From positions 682,001 through 746,000 of the forward strand of contig NZ_CAXUSG020000002.1 of assembly GCF_964253915.1 (NCBI RefSeq): a stretch of DNA of 64,000 nt, written 5' to 3'. Both the position numbers and the translations under genes were made by a program. Below, piece after piece: positions 25,151-34,760 of this stretch. Within the stretch, counting starts at the first letter, position 1. Every line of letters starts with the position of its first letter. Source of the DNA: Metarhizobium sp964253915. GTDB lineage: Bacteria; Pseudomonadota; Alphaproteobacteria; Rhizobiales; Rhizobiaceae. The notes below the pieces were generated by a model, which had not been told where the DNA came from, did no database searches, and saw only the letters and a list, made by a program, of their open reading frames with translations.

Positions 25151-26004
25151 TCTCCCCTCCGAACCTGATCCTTGATGTCGAGCGCAGCAATGAGCGCATC
25201 GCCAAAAAGGTTGATCGCCACCACCGTCACGGCGACGGCGAGGCCGGGAAAGATGATGATCCAGGGAGCCTTGAACAGAAGCGCAGACCCCGAGGACATC
25301 ATGGAGCCCCAGCTCGGCAGCGGCGGCTGCGCGCCGAGACCGAAGAAGCCGAGCGTCGCTTCAAGGATGATGGCGTCGCCCGTCGCCAGCATGGCGCTGA
25401 CCAGAATGGGTGCGAGGGCATTAGGCACGAGGTGGCGGAAGAGGATGTGACCGTGGCTGGCGCCCAGGCTTTGCGCCGCTTCGATGAAAGTTTCGCTTTT
25501 CAGGGTCATGATCTGCGCGCGGGTGAGCCGCGCGAACTGCGCCAGATAGGCGACGGCGATGGCCGCCATCGTGCCGCTGATGCCGGGGCCGATAATTGCC
25601 ACCAGCATGAGCGCGATGAGGATTTCGGGAAAGGACCAGCTGAGATCGACGACGGCGGTCACCATGCGGTCGAAGGTTCCGCCGAAATAACCGGCAGCGG
25701 CCCCCAGCGTCATGCCGCAGACGACCGAGATGAGGATGGAGATGCTGCTGACCGAAAGCGAGGTGCGGGCGCCATAGATCAGGCGCGTCAGCATATCGCG
25801 GCCGAATTCGTCCGTGCCGAGCAGGTGGCTTGCCGACGCCGGCTGGAAGGCTTCCTTCAATACCTGTGCGTCATAGGCATAGGGTGTCAAGAGCGGCGCG
25901 AACAGTGCCGCCAGCACGACGCATGCCAGCCAGGCGCCGGCAATGGCACCGCCGGGCCGTCGAAAGATCGCACGCAAAATGATGAGGTGCCGCGATGCGG
26001 TCAT
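25147..26004 (-). CDS. Peptide ABC transporter permease, DppC type
   Basis: The 285-residue inner-membrane permease has an N-terminal helix, the conserved LLGTDEFGRDMLTRLIYGAR segment after it, and the EAA loop (EAAQSLGASHGHILFRHLVP) that contacts the ATPases. It overlaps the DppB- and DppD-type genes by four bases each. Confidence 0.95.
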   Translation of the reverse strand: MTASRHLIILRAIFRRPGGAIAGAWLACVVLAALFAPLLTPYAYDAQVLKEAFQPASASHLLGTDEFGRDMLTRLIYGARTSLSVSSISILISVVCGMTLGAAAGYFGGTFDRMVTAVVDLSWSFPEILIALMLVAIIGPGISGTMAAIAVAYLAQFARLTRAQIMTLKSETFIEAAQSLGASHGHILFRHLVPNALAPILVSAMLATGDAIILEATLGFFGLGAQPPLPSWGSMMSSGSALLFKAPWIIIFPGLAVAVTVVAINLFGDALIAALDIKDQVRRGE

Positions 26005-26927
26005 GCCAGCGCTCCTCTGACGCGCGGGTCCATTGCGGCTTGCAACAGGTCGCCGAGGAGAGTGCCGAACATCACCGCCATTGCGAGCATCAGCAGGCTT
26101 GCCTGCACGACGGGATAATCGTGCTGGCTGAGGGCCTTGATGAGCAGTGTGCCGAGGCCTGGTCGCGCAAAGACCACCTCCACGGTGACCGCTCCTCCGA
26201 GAATCCAGCCGATGCGCAGCGCCATGATGGTGACGACCGGGATCAGCGCATGGCGCAGCACATGCAGGAGTTGGATGCGCAGCGGCGACAGGCCCTTGGC
26301 ATGCAGCAGCATGACGAAATCCCGCGAGGCGATATCGATCATCGATACGCGGGTGATGCGGGCGACAAGCGCGGTTCCGCCAAGCCCGATGGTCAGCACC
26401 GGCAGGACGAGGGAGGACCAGCTGCGTGCGCCCGAGACCGGAAACCAGCCAAGCTGCACCGAAAAAGCGAGGATGAGAAGCAGGCCGAGCCAGAAGCTCG
26501 GCAGGGTGGAGCCGAGTAGCACGCCGCCCATGATGGCGCGATCAAGGAACCGATCGCGGTTGAGCGCGGCGACAAAGCCGAGCATGATTCCGACGACCGA
26601 CGAGAAGAGCAGCGCCAGCCCGCCAAGGGCCAGGGAATGCGGCAACGCCTGGCCGATTAGATCCGCAACCGGCCGGCGCGCGACGATGGCCGTTCCGAGA
26701 TCGCCGGTCAGCAGTTTACCGAGCCAGATGGCATATTGCACCGGCAATGGCCGGTCGAGACCGTAACGCGCCATCATCTCCGCACGCTGCTCGACGGGCG
26801 CGCCGATCTTCAGGAGATTGTCGATCGGATCGCCCGGCAGCAGATGCAGGATAAGGAAGATGATGACGGAAACCGCGAGGAACACGGGCACCAGCATGAG
26901 AACGCGCCTGATGGCATAGACAAGCAT
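26001..26927 (-). CDS. Peptide ABC transporter permease, DppB type
   Basis: The 308-residue permease begins with MLVYAIRRVLMLVPVFLAVS and carries the LHLLPGDPID segment and the EAA-like loop (MLLHAKGLSPLRIQLLHVLR). It lies 27 bases after the binding-protein gene and overlaps the next permease by four bases. Confidence 0.95.
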   Translation of the reverse strand: MLVYAIRRVLMLVPVFLAVSVIIFLILHLLPGDPIDNLLKIGAPVEQRAEMMARYGLDRPLPVQYAIWLGKLLTGDLGTAIVARRPVADLIGQALPHSLALGGLALLFSSVVGIMLGFVAALNRDRFLDRAIMGGVLLGSTLPSFWLGLLLILAFSVQLGWFPVSGARSWSSLVLPVLTIGLGGTALVARITRVSMIDIASRDFVMLLHAKGLSPLRIQLLHVLRHALIPVVTIMALRIGWILGGAVTVEVVFARPGLGTLLIKALSQHDYPVVQASLLMLAMAVMFGTLLGDLLQAAMDPRVRGALA

Positions 26928-26954
26928 GTGAGGTTCCTCGCGTGTTCGTCCGCG

Positions 26955-28538
26955 TCACTCCTTGACTTCGATGTCCATGACGACCGTCGCCGCGACCGAA
27001 GGCGCATGAATTTCCGCCGGCAGGATCAGGCGGTCCTTGTTGTAGCTGACAGAGGAGACGGGCTGGTAGATCGGCGCCATCGGGAACTGCGACAGCACAT
27101 ATTCATGATAGGCTTTGAAGTTCTGGATACGCTCGGCCATGTTCTTCGAGCCGGTCATCGCCTTGGAGCGTAGCTCTTCGGCCTTGGGATCGTTGAACAT
27201 CGAGACGTTCGGATAACCCAGCCGATCGCCGCCGAAGAACCAGTCGATGATATCGGCATTGTCCCAGTTGTAGGAGCGCACAGCCAGCTGCTGGTTGCCG
27301 CTCTTGTACTGATCGCGGATTGCCGAACTGTCGAAGGTGGTGATCTCGCTGTCGATGCCGACCGCCTTGAGTTCCGCCTGCACCACTTCCGTCAGGCGGC
27401 GGAAGCTCGAGTCGCTTTGCGTCCAGAGGGAAACCTTGAGCGGCTTGCCGTCCTTGGCGCGGATGCCATCGGCGCCCTTTGCCCAGCCTGCTTCGTCGAG
27501 AAGGGCATTGGAGCGATCCGGGTCGTAGGAAATCTTGTATTTGGCATCGATGGCGGCTTCCGGCAGCGCCGAGATCAGGAAGGTGTTGGCGACCTCACCG
27601 ACACCGCCATAAACGGAATCCAGAATTTCCTTCTGGTTGATCGCCTTTGCCGCCGCTTCGCGCACCTTGATGTCGGTGAACGGCTCCTTCGTCACGTTGA
27701 TCGGCATGTAGGCGACATCCTGGCCGGGCAAGGTGAGAACCTCGAGGTTCTCCTGCGCCTTCACTTCGTTGAGGAAGTCGGTGGGCACGCCGAGCAGCAT
27801 GTCGACGCCGCCGGACTTCAGTTCGAGGAAGGCGGTGGAGTCTTCGGCGATCTCTCTCAAGGTCAGCTTGGCGATCTTGGCCGGTCCGCGGTTCTTGGCG
27901 AGCGGCGAAGCCCAGGCGTAGTCATCGTTGCGGACGAGAACGGTCTCCTGGCCGACGACAAAACTTTCGAGCTTGAAAGGTCCGGTGCCGTAAACTTCCG
28001 TCACGCCATAATTGTCGCCGAGTTCGACAAAGGATTTCGGTTCGATGACGCTGAGGAAACTGGAGGAGAAATTGTAGAGAAGATTGGGTTCGGGATTGGA
28101 CATCACGAATTTGACGGTCGCGTCGTCGACCACTTCCACCTTGGCGATCGCCTTGGTCATGTAGGCGTTTTCGCTGGCTTTGAAGAGTTCCAGCCACTTG
28201 ACGATCGTTTCGGCGTTAAAGGGCTCGCCATTGTGGAATTTTACGCCCTTCTTCAGGTGGAAGATCCACGACATGCCATCCGGCGCTTCCTCCCAGCTTT
28301 CCGCCAGCCAGGGATGATAGGAAAGATCCGCATCCTGGGACACCAGGCGGTCGAACAAGAGGGTCGTGCCGATGTTCAGGGTGGATGCCTTGATCGGATT
28401 GTAGGTCGGCGCCCCGACCTCGTTGGTCGCGATCACGAAGACGGCTTCCTGGGCGAAGGATGCGCCGTGGCTTGCCAGCAAGGCTGCGAGGCTGATGCCG
28501 GCAGCGGCGAGGGTCTTGCGAAATGCTAGGCTTTTCAT
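26955..28538 (-). CDS. Peptide ABC transporter substrate-binding protein (SBP family 5)
   Basis: The 527-residue protein has a cleavable signal peptide (FRKTLAAAGISLAALLASHG, then ASFAQ) and the family 5 layout, with DRLVSQDADLSYHPWLAESW near the start and the WIFHLKKGVKFHNGEPFNAE hallmark. It binds the peptide in the periplasm and sets the specificity of the transporter. It follows the RpiR gene by 61 bases and has GAGAGAGGAACCCC before its ATG. Confidence 0.95.
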   Translation of the reverse strand: MKSLAFRKTLAAAGISLAALLASHGASFAQEAVFVIATNEVGAPTYNPIKASTLNIGTTLLFDRLVSQDADLSYHPWLAESWEEAPDGMSWIFHLKKGVKFHNGEPFNAETIVKWLELFKASENAYMTKAIAKVEVVDDATVKFVMSNPEPNLLYNFSSSFLSVIEPKSFVELGDNYGVTEVYGTGPFKLESFVVGQETVLVRNDDYAWASPLAKNRGPAKIAKLTLREIAEDSTAFLELKSGGVDMLLGVPTDFLNEVKAQENLEVLTLPGQDVAYMPINVTKEPFTDIKVREAAAKAINQKEILDSVYGGVGEVANTFLISALPEAAIDAKYKISYDPDRSNALLDEAGWAKGADGIRAKDGKPLKVSLWTQSDSSFRRLTEVVQAELKAVGIDSEITTFDSSAIRDQYKSGNQQLAVRSYNWDNADIIDWFFGGDRLGYPNVSMFNDPKAEELRSKAMTGSKNMAERIQNFKAYHEYVLSQFPMAPIYQPVSSVSYNKDRLILPAEIHAPSVAATVVMDIEVKE

Positions 28539-28599
28539 GGGGTTCCTCTCTCTTGGTTTCTTGTTTTTTCTATTTTTCTATTCTGCTTTCCCGCCGCGA

Positions 28600-29517
28600 C
28601 TAGCGGCGAAACACTCCGGTATGTCCGATGAAATCGTCGTAGTAGGCGGAGATCTTTGCCATGCGCGTTTCCACTTCCGCGCCGAGTTCCTTGAAGACGC
28701 CGTTGACGAACAGACCGATCAGCGAAGACATGGCCGAGGTCGTGTCCCAGAAATGATTGAGGTCCGTCGGCACGGCAAAGACTTCGTCGACGATTTCCAT
28801 CGCCCAATCGCAATAGGGGTCAGTAATCAGTGTGACGGGGATGCCCTGCTTGTGGGCAGCCGCGGCAAGGTCACGCGTCAGGCGGGAATAACGGCGCCCG
28901 TCGATGAGCACCAAGCCGGTCTCCTCGGGCGGCGAGAGCAGGATTTCACCAAAATGACCGCCGGCGATATCCGCAAGATGCACGCCGGGCCTCAGATATT
29001 GCAGATTGTGCACGAGTTCGCTGGCATGGCCGCGTTCTGTCTGGAAGCCCGCGACATAGATGTTCTTGCGAAGCGCAAGACGCTTGACGGCGCGTTCGAA
29101 GGCCGGCGACGCGGCAAGTTCGTAGACCGCCACGAGGGCTGCCATTTCCTTTTCGAGCGCGCGGGCCAGCTCGCCGTTTCCCGTCTGGCTGCGGCGATGA
29201 AAATCCTGCAGCCGGTCGCCGATCAGCCAGGCCTGGTTGCCGAGATCGGCCTGCAGCCCGCCCTTGAAATCCTTCAGGCTGCGATAGCCGATCGTTCGGC
29301 AGAAACGCCCGATCGAAGCTTCCGACACGCCGATCTTCGCGGCGACGGTCGCTGCCGTCTCGAAAGGCAGCGATTGCAGGTTGGTCAGGAGATAGGCGGC
29401 AATTGCGCGTTCAGTCGGCGTTCCCGCGGTGGACGACTGGGTCAGGCGCTGACGCAGGTCGCCATGGGGGCTCACTGCACCCTCGTTCCCCCGCTTGTCG
29501 TGCTCCCTGTCCGACAT
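28600..29517 (-). CDS. MurR/RpiR-family regulator of the peptide/racemase locus
   Basis: The 305-residue regulator has an N-terminal RpiR helix-turn-helix (TAATVAAKIGVSEASIGRFC) and a C-terminal SIS domain (about residues 130-270) that usually binds a phosphosugar or sugar acid. The ATG at 29517 follows GGGAGAGAAG. It is the first gene of the seven-gene transporter/peptidase operon and is divergent from the racemase/acyltransferase pair, so it probably controls both sides. A sugar-sensing domain here would fit a murein-derived ligand such as a muropeptide, but that is inference. Confidence 0.92.
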   Translation of the reverse strand: MSDREHDKRGNEGAVSPHGDLRQRLTQSSTAGTPTERAIAAYLLTNLQSLPFETAATVAAKIGVSEASIGRFCRTIGYRSLKDFKGGLQADLGNQAWLIGDRLQDFHRRSQTGNGELARALEKEMAALVAVYELAASPAFERAVKRLALRKNIYVAGFQTERGHASELVHNLQYLRPGVHLADIAGGHFGEILLSPPEETGLVLIDGRRYSRLTRDLAAAAHKQGIPVTLITDPYCDWAMEIVDEVFAVPTDLNHFWDTTSAMSSLIGLFVNGVFKELGAEVETRMAKISAYYDDFIGHTGVFRR

Positions 29518-29639
29518 GGCTTCTCTCTCCCAAGCAAAAGACTGACAGAAATCTATCAATCGGTCAATCTTGCAAGAAAACCAAAATCCACCTAACGTAA
29601 CAGGCATCAAGATGCGTCATTCGGGCGAGAGGAAAGTTC

Positions 29640-30782
29640 ATGACACGTTCGGTCACCGGCCGAAAAGTTCGCGAGCATTTGCGGATCGACGGCGCGGAAC
29701 TCCGGCTCGTGCGTTTGCCGTTGGTGACGCCATTCACGATCTCGACAGGGACGATGCATGAGAAGCTGTTCCCGCTGCTGACGCTGAAGGCCGACGGTCT
29801 CGAAGGCTATGCGGAAGGGGTGATGGACCCGCTGCCGGATTATCTGGAGGAAACCGTCTCCGGCGCCATGGATTTCCTGCGAAATGCGCTGTTGCCGAGC
29901 GTGCTGGGCCAGCGATTTGCCAACCCGCAGCAGCTTGCGCGGCAGTTGGAACCATGGCGCGGCAACATGATGGCCCGGGCCACTTTGGAGATGGCCTTCT
30001 GGGATCTATGGGCCAAGTCGCTGGACCTGCCGCTGCAAACCGTTCTTGGCGGAGAAGGCGAAGCGGTCGATGTCGGCGTCTCGCTCGGCATCGGCTCGAT
30101 TGAAGATACGCTCGGCCGCGTCGCCGATCATCTGGCGCAAGGCTACAAGCGGATAAAACTCAAGATCAAGCCGGGGCACGACCTGCGCCTCCTCAAGGCG
30201 GTTCGTGCCGCCTTTCCGGATATCCACCTGACGGCAGACGCCAACAGCGCCTACAGCCTGGCCGACAGCACCCTGCTTGCCCGTCTCGATGACTTCGACC
30301 TCGACTACATCGAGCAACCGCTTGCCTGGAACGACATCCACGACCACGCGGTTCTCCAGGGACGGATCAAGACCCCGATCTGCCTCGATGAAAGTATCCG
30401 CAGCCCGGAAGATGCGCGCAAAGCCCTGCAGGCCGACGCGGCACGCGTGATCAACATCAAGGTGGGGCGTTCGGGTGGGCATGCCAATGCCATCCGCATC
30501 CATGATCTTTCGGCGGCTTTTTCTGTTCCCGTCTGGTGCGGCGGCATGCTCGAAAGCGGGATCGGCCGAGCGCACAACATCCATCTTTCGACGCTTTCGA
30601 ATTTCTCCAAACCCGGCGACACCTCCTCGTCCAGCCGCTATTTTCATCGGGATATCGTCGAGGAAAAGCTTGAGACGGTCGATGGCCGAATGCCTGTGCC
30701 CGCCGGGCCGGGCATTGGCGTGAGGCTCGATGACGACTTTCTCCGGACGGTGACGATTTCGCACGAAAGCTTTCGCGTATGA
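29640..30782 (+). CDS. N-succinylamino acid racemase (OSBS/NSAR subgroup)
   Basis: The 380-residue enolase-superfamily enzyme belongs to the o-succinylbenzoate synthase/N-succinylamino acid racemase family. The acid/base pair is Lys173-Leu-Lys175 and Lys274; metal ligands are Asp200 (TADANSAY), Glu225 (YIEQPL) and Asp250 (CLDESI). The GGMLESGIGRAHNIHLSTL segment and PGDTSSSSRYF tail are diagnostic of NSAR. There are no menaquinone genes nearby, so a racemase role is likelier than OSBS. GAGAGGAAAGTTC precedes the ATG. The stop overlaps the start of a GNAT gene (ATGA), as in known D- to L-amino acid conversion operons. Confidence 0.9.
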   Translation: MTRSVTGRKVREHLRIDGAELRLVRLPLVTPFTISTGTMHEKLFPLLTLKADGLEGYAEGVMDPLPDYLEETVSGAMDFLRNALLPSVLGQRFANPQQLARQLEPWRGNMMARATLEMAFWDLWAKSLDLPLQTVLGGEGEAVDVGVSLGIGSIEDTLGRVADHLAQGYKRIKLKIKPGHDLRLLKAVRAAFPDIHLTADANSAYSLADSTLLARLDDFDLDYIEQPLAWNDIHDHAVLQGRIKTPICLDESIRSPEDARKALQADAARVINIKVGRSGGHANAIRIHDLSAAFSVPVWCGGMLESGIGRAHNIHLSTLSNFSKPGDTSSSSRYFHRDIVEEKLETVDGRMPVPAGPGIGVRLDDDFLRTVTISHESFRV

Positions 30783-31492
30783 CGGAGGTGCTGTTCCGCG
30801 ATCTCGTCGGCATGACGGAATTTCTCGAGGCTGAAAAGCTTCAGAAGCGTGTATGGGGAGAGGGCGATACACCGGATCCCGCCGATCTGATGATGGTGAT
30901 CCAGGCGGAAGGCGGGCTTGTCGGCGGTGCTTTCGTCGATGGCAGACTGGTCGGATACGTGTTCGGCTTTCCGACGGCGACGCCGAATGTCCAGCATTCC
31001 CACCGTCTTGCCGTGCTGAATGAAATGCGTGGCCGCGGGCTTGGCGCGAAGTTGAAATGGTATCAGCGGCGATGGTGCCTGGAGCGCGGCATTCGCCACG
31101 TCCGCTGGACCTTCGATCCGATGCGCGCCGTCAACGCAAACCTGAATACAAGTTGCCTTGGAGCGCGATCCAGCACCTATTACGAGGATTATTACGGCGC
31201 TATGGGCGGCATCAATGCGGGCCTGCCTTCCGATCGCCTGCTGGTCGACTGGTTCCTGGATGAGCCCGATATCCTGGCGAAATCGATGGGTCGTGGCGAT
31301 GACACGGTCCAGGACGGCTGGATACGGATACCTTTGTCACCCTCGACCGCCTCGGAAGAGGCAGATCCTCTGACGGCAAGACTGGCCCTGCGCGACCGTC
31401 TGCAGGGTGCCTTTGCCGAAGGAGCCGAGGTCGTGGCCTTCGATGCCGCCACCAACGACTATCTGCTGCGGCCGAAGAGCCTATCCGCATAA
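30779..31492 (+). CDS. GNAT acyltransferase, putative amino acid N-succinyltransferase
   Basis: The 237-residue GNAT protein has the acyl-CoA region NEMRGRGLGAKLKWYQRRWC and the motif GIRHVRWTFDPMRAVNANLN, followed by GARSSTYYEDYYG. This long GNAT type is known next to N-succinylamino acid racemases, where it succinylates D-amino acids before racemisation. It is translationally coupled to the racemase gene. The C-terminal 60 residues are acidic and variable. A dedicated L-desuccinylase is missing from this locus. Confidence 0.85.
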   Translation: MTEVLFRDLVGMTEFLEAEKLQKRVWGEGDTPDPADLMMVIQAEGGLVGGAFVDGRLVGYVFGFPTATPNVQHSHRLAVLNEMRGRGLGAKLKWYQRRWCLERGIRHVRWTFDPMRAVNANLNTSCLGARSSTYYEDYYGAMGGINAGLPSDRLLVDWFLDEPDILAKSMGRGDDTVQDGWIRIPLSPSTASEEADPLTARLALRDRLQGAFAEGAEVVAFDAATNDYLLRPKSLSA

Positions 31493-31757
31493 GATTCCAG
31501 CCCAGATCCGGATGCGCTGAACCTGCCGGAGATGTTTCTGCGGCAGCTTTCGAATGCCCCATGAGGATGAACCGGACAAAGCAGGACTGTATCGGCCCCC
31601 TGCCCGACAAGGCTGTCCACTTGAATGATGAAAATTCAGTTCGCTTAGCGTTTCATGGGTAGGATCGAAACGTCGAAATTCGCTATACCGGAAAGATGAA
31701 CATGGCACTGATTTGAGAGCCTTCAAGTTCAAAACCGAAGTCGAAGGAAGTCTCGAA

Positions 31758-33005
31758 ATGACCATGTTGGAAAACAGGACGGCAGCGTCGGGCGATGTCG
31801 ATTCCGGCTATGCCTGGTGGCGGCTCGTCCTGACGCTCGTTCTCGGCACGGTTGCCTGTGTCGGCAACTGGTCGGTCGTCGTGCTTCTACCGACGCTGGA
31901 GATCGAATTCGGCACGGTGCGAGGCGGTGCGTCGCTGCCGTATACCGGCACGATGATCGGCTTCGCAGTCGGCGGCGTTCTGATGGGCCGTCTGGCCGAT
32001 CGGGTCGGCATCGTCCTGCCGGTGATGATCGGCGCATTCCTGCTTTGCATCGGCTACATCCTGTCGGCGCTCACGACCACCATCTGGCAATTTGCCGCCC
32101 TTTCGGTGGTGATCGGTCTGGGATCGGCTGCCGGTTTTGCGCCCTTGATCTCGGATCTGTCCCATTGGTTCCGCAAACACCGGGCGCTCGCCGTCGCTTT
32201 TGCCGCCTCCGGCAGTTACCTCTCCGGGGCCGTATGGCCGCTGGTCATCGAGCACTTCCAGGCTACCCAGGGATGGCGTTCCACCCATATCGGTATCGGC
32301 CTTTTCGTCCCTCTCGTGATGGTGCCGACGGGGCTGATGCTGAGACGGCGCCTGCAGAGCACGACCTATGCCCAGGCCGAAGCCGTGACGGAGGCCGCCC
32401 GCAACGAGCTCGGCCTGAAACCGAACGTCTTGCAGGCCATCCTTGTCGTTGCAGGTTTTGCCTGCTGCATGGCAATGTCGATGCCCCAGGTCCATATCGT
32501 TGCCTATTGCGGCGACCTTGGTTATGGCGTTGCCGTCGGCACGCAGATCATCGCCCTGATGCTCGGCCTCGGGGTGGTCAGCCGCCTGGCTTCCGGCGCC
32601 CTCGCGGACCGGATCGGTGCCGGCCCGATGCTGATCGTCGGCTCGTCCATGCAGGCTCTCGCGCTGCTGCTCTATCTGTTCTTCAACAGCCAATCGTCGC
32701 TCTATGTGATTTCCGGGCTGTTCGGGCTGTTCCAGGGCGGCATCGTGCCGATGTATGCCGTGATCATTCGCCAGTTCCTGCCGCCCCGCGAGGCAGGCGT
32801 GCGCATTAGCCTGGTTTTGATGGCAACGGTGCTGGGCATGGCGTGCGGCGGGCTTGCCGCCGGTTACATCTTCGATGCCACCGGCTCCTACCGCCTGGCC
32901 TTCCTGCATGGATTCCTGTGGAATTGCGTCAATCTCATCCTGGTTGGCTGGCTGATGTTGTGGCCGAAGCTGCGCCGCAGGAAGCTGGAGGCGATGGCGG
33001 CCTGA
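31758..33005 (+). CDS. MFS transporter, monocarboxylate-porter-like
   Basis: The 415-residue protein has 12 predicted helices and resembles the oxalate/formate and monocarboxylate carrier branch (helix 1 LVLTLVLGTVACVGNWSVVV; motif A-like GRLADRVG; second-half motif A ALADRIG). The ATG at 31758 has GGAAG seven bases upstream; the frame is open further upstream but without a site. It may carry an organic acid; no linked catabolic gene proves the substrate, though a malonyl-CoA synthetase lies 1.8 kb further on. Confidence 0.88.
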   Translation: MTMLENRTAASGDVDSGYAWWRLVLTLVLGTVACVGNWSVVVLLPTLEIEFGTVRGGASLPYTGTMIGFAVGGVLMGRLADRVGIVLPVMIGAFLLCIGYILSALTTTIWQFAALSVVIGLGSAAGFAPLISDLSHWFRKHRALAVAFAASGSYLSGAVWPLVIEHFQATQGWRSTHIGIGLFVPLVMVPTGLMLRRRLQSTTYAQAEAVTEAARNELGLKPNVLQAILVVAGFACCMAMSMPQVHIVAYCGDLGYGVAVGTQIIALMLGLGVVSRLASGALADRIGAGPMLIVGSSMQALALLLYLFFNSQSSLYVISGLFGLFQGGIVPMYAVIIRQFLPPREAGVRISLVLMATVLGMACGGLAAGYIFDATGSYRLAFLHGFLWNCVNLILVGWLMLWPKLRRRKLEAMAA

Positions 33006-33085
33006 TGGACCGCCAGGGAAACGGGTAGACATCCTTGAGGCGACCATGCGCTCCGTCGGCCCGGGTTCGACCGGACGGATAGACC

Positions 33086-34345
33086 TCAGTTCTTCTCGAT
33101 CTCTTTTTGCGTTATCAGCCTGGCGCTATGCTGACCGGAAAGGTAGATCCAGAGCCAGCTCCATGCAACTGCCAGTCTTGATCGGGTGCCGATCAGGAAA
33201 TAGATATGCGCCAAGCCCCATATCCACCACGCCAGGCCTCCTTTCAGTCTGAACCGTCCGAAATCGATGACTGCCGCCCGTCGGCCGATCGTCGCAAGGC
33301 TGCCCTGATGACGATACCGGAATGGACCGGGTTCAACTGCTCCCTCCAGGCGCGCCTTGATCACCCGCGCGACATAGGAGCCCTGCTGCTTGGCGGCTGG
33401 GGCAATGCCGGGCACTGGACTGCCGTCTTCCTGTTTCACAAGTGCCGTATCACCGATGACGAAAACATTCCGATCGTTTTCAATCGAGAGATCCGGCCCG
33501 ACAATCGCTCGACCTGCCCTATCGGATGCTGTATCCAGCCACGCGGCCGCGGGGGAGGCCTGCACACCGGCCGCCCACACCACGGTCTTGCTGGGCACGA
33601 AGGCATCGCCGACCGTTACGCCATCCGCATCGATCGCCGTCACGCGCGAGCCCATGAGAACCTCTACGCCGAGCTTTTCGAGCGCCTTTCTCGCATACTC
33701 CGATAGTTCTTCGTTGAAGGCAGGAAGCACGCGTGGCCCGGCTTCGATCAGAAGAATGCGGGCACGGGTCGTGTCGATCCGCCGGAACTCCGGAGGCAGG
33801 GTCTTCTTTGCCAATTCCGCAATGATGCCGGCCATCTCGACGCCAGTGGGTCCGCCACCGATGACGGCGAAGGTGAGTTCCGCCTCCTGCCGTGCAACAT
33901 CAGCCGAAGCCTCCGCCCTTTCGAAGGCAAGCAGAATTCTTCGGCGAACCGTCGTTGCATCCTCCAGCGTCTTGAGACCGGGCGCAAAAGTTTCCCACTC
34001 GTCGTGGCCGAAATATGCATGTCGCGCGCCGGTGGCCAGAACGAGCGCGTCATAGGAAACACTCTGCCCCGATTTCAGGGTGACAGACTTGGCAGCACGA
34101 TCAACCCCGGTCACCTCGTCCAGCAGCGTCGTCACGTCCTTGCGGTCACGCCAGAGGTGCCGAATAGGCCAGGCGATCTCGGACGTGGCCAGTACCGTTG
34201 TCGCAACCTGATAGAGCAGCGGTTGAAAGAGATGGTGATTTCTACGATCGATCAGAGTGATCTCGACCGGAGCCCCATTCAGTCCCTGGACGCACTGCAT
34301 CCCTCCGAAACCGCCCCCAACAACGACGACCTTGTATTTTGTCAC
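33086..34345 (-). CDS. ndh: Type II NADH:quinone dehydrogenase
   Basis: The 419-residue flavoprotein has an FAD-binding GGGFGG motif at the N-terminus, the NAD-binding GGGPTGVEMAG at about residue 165, and the VWAAGVQASP and FVIGDTA segments. The C-terminal helix region (WWIWGLAHIYFLIGTRSRLA) anchors it to the membrane. It passes electrons from NADH to quinone without proton pumping. I chose the GTG at 34345, seven bases after GAGGAA; the upstream GTG at 34369 lacks a good site. Confidence 0.92.
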   Translation of the reverse strand: MTKYKVVVVGGGFGGMQCVQGLNGAPVEITLIDRRNHHLFQPLLYQVATTVLATSEIAWPIRHLWRDRKDVTTLLDEVTGVDRAAKSVTLKSGQSVSYDALVLATGARHAYFGHDEWETFAPGLKTLEDATTVRRRILLAFERAEASADVARQEAELTFAVIGGGPTGVEMAGIIAELAKKTLPPEFRRIDTTRARILLIEAGPRVLPAFNEELSEYARKALEKLGVEVLMGSRVTAIDADGVTVGDAFVPSKTVVWAAGVQASPAAAWLDTASDRAGRAIVGPDLSIENDRNVFVIGDTALVKQEDGSPVPGIAPAAKQQGSYVARVIKARLEGAVEPGPFRYRHQGSLATIGRRAAVIDFGRFRLKGGLAWWIWGLAHIYFLIGTRSRLAVAWSWLWIYLSGQHSARLITQKEIEKN

Positions 34346-34760
34346 TCTGTCATTCCTCGTTGTAACCACCGGTGAGAATCGAACTGGTCGCGTCGACGCA
34401 AACTCATATTCGACTCATCCAAGGCAGAAGCAAAGCGCCAATAGCAATCACGCCAACCTGCGCCGTCCTTGAAGTTGGTGATAGCGATGCGGCTCGATTC
34501 ATGGCCAATTGACAATTGCTCTCTAGGGGCGATGCTCGCGCTCGCCACGATGGCAATGCCAGGAAGCCGCAATGACCTTCACTGAGGGCCATGAATTATC
34601 TATACCAACTCGGGGGATCGAGACCAACCATGACGCCTTCGCGAAGGGAGGCATCATTGCCGGCACACCACGGATAGGAAAGCCGATCTCTGCCAATAGG
34701 CAGCCACCAGAACTCAGCGTAGAAAAGACTTGAGTGGCAAAGCCACCCCGGGAGGAAGAC
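34346..34760. other. Intergenic region without a recognised gene
   Basis: The 415 bases between the divergent dehydrogenase and MatB genes hold the two promoters. A CAATTGACAATTG palindrome at about 34504-34516 includes a TTGACA hexamer. Short frames here have poor codon usage and no recognisable product. Confidence 0.5.

Noticed and set aside
34346..34760. Short open frames between the NADH dehydrogenase and MatB genes
   Set aside because: They have poor codon usage, no ribosome binding sites and no recognisable product.
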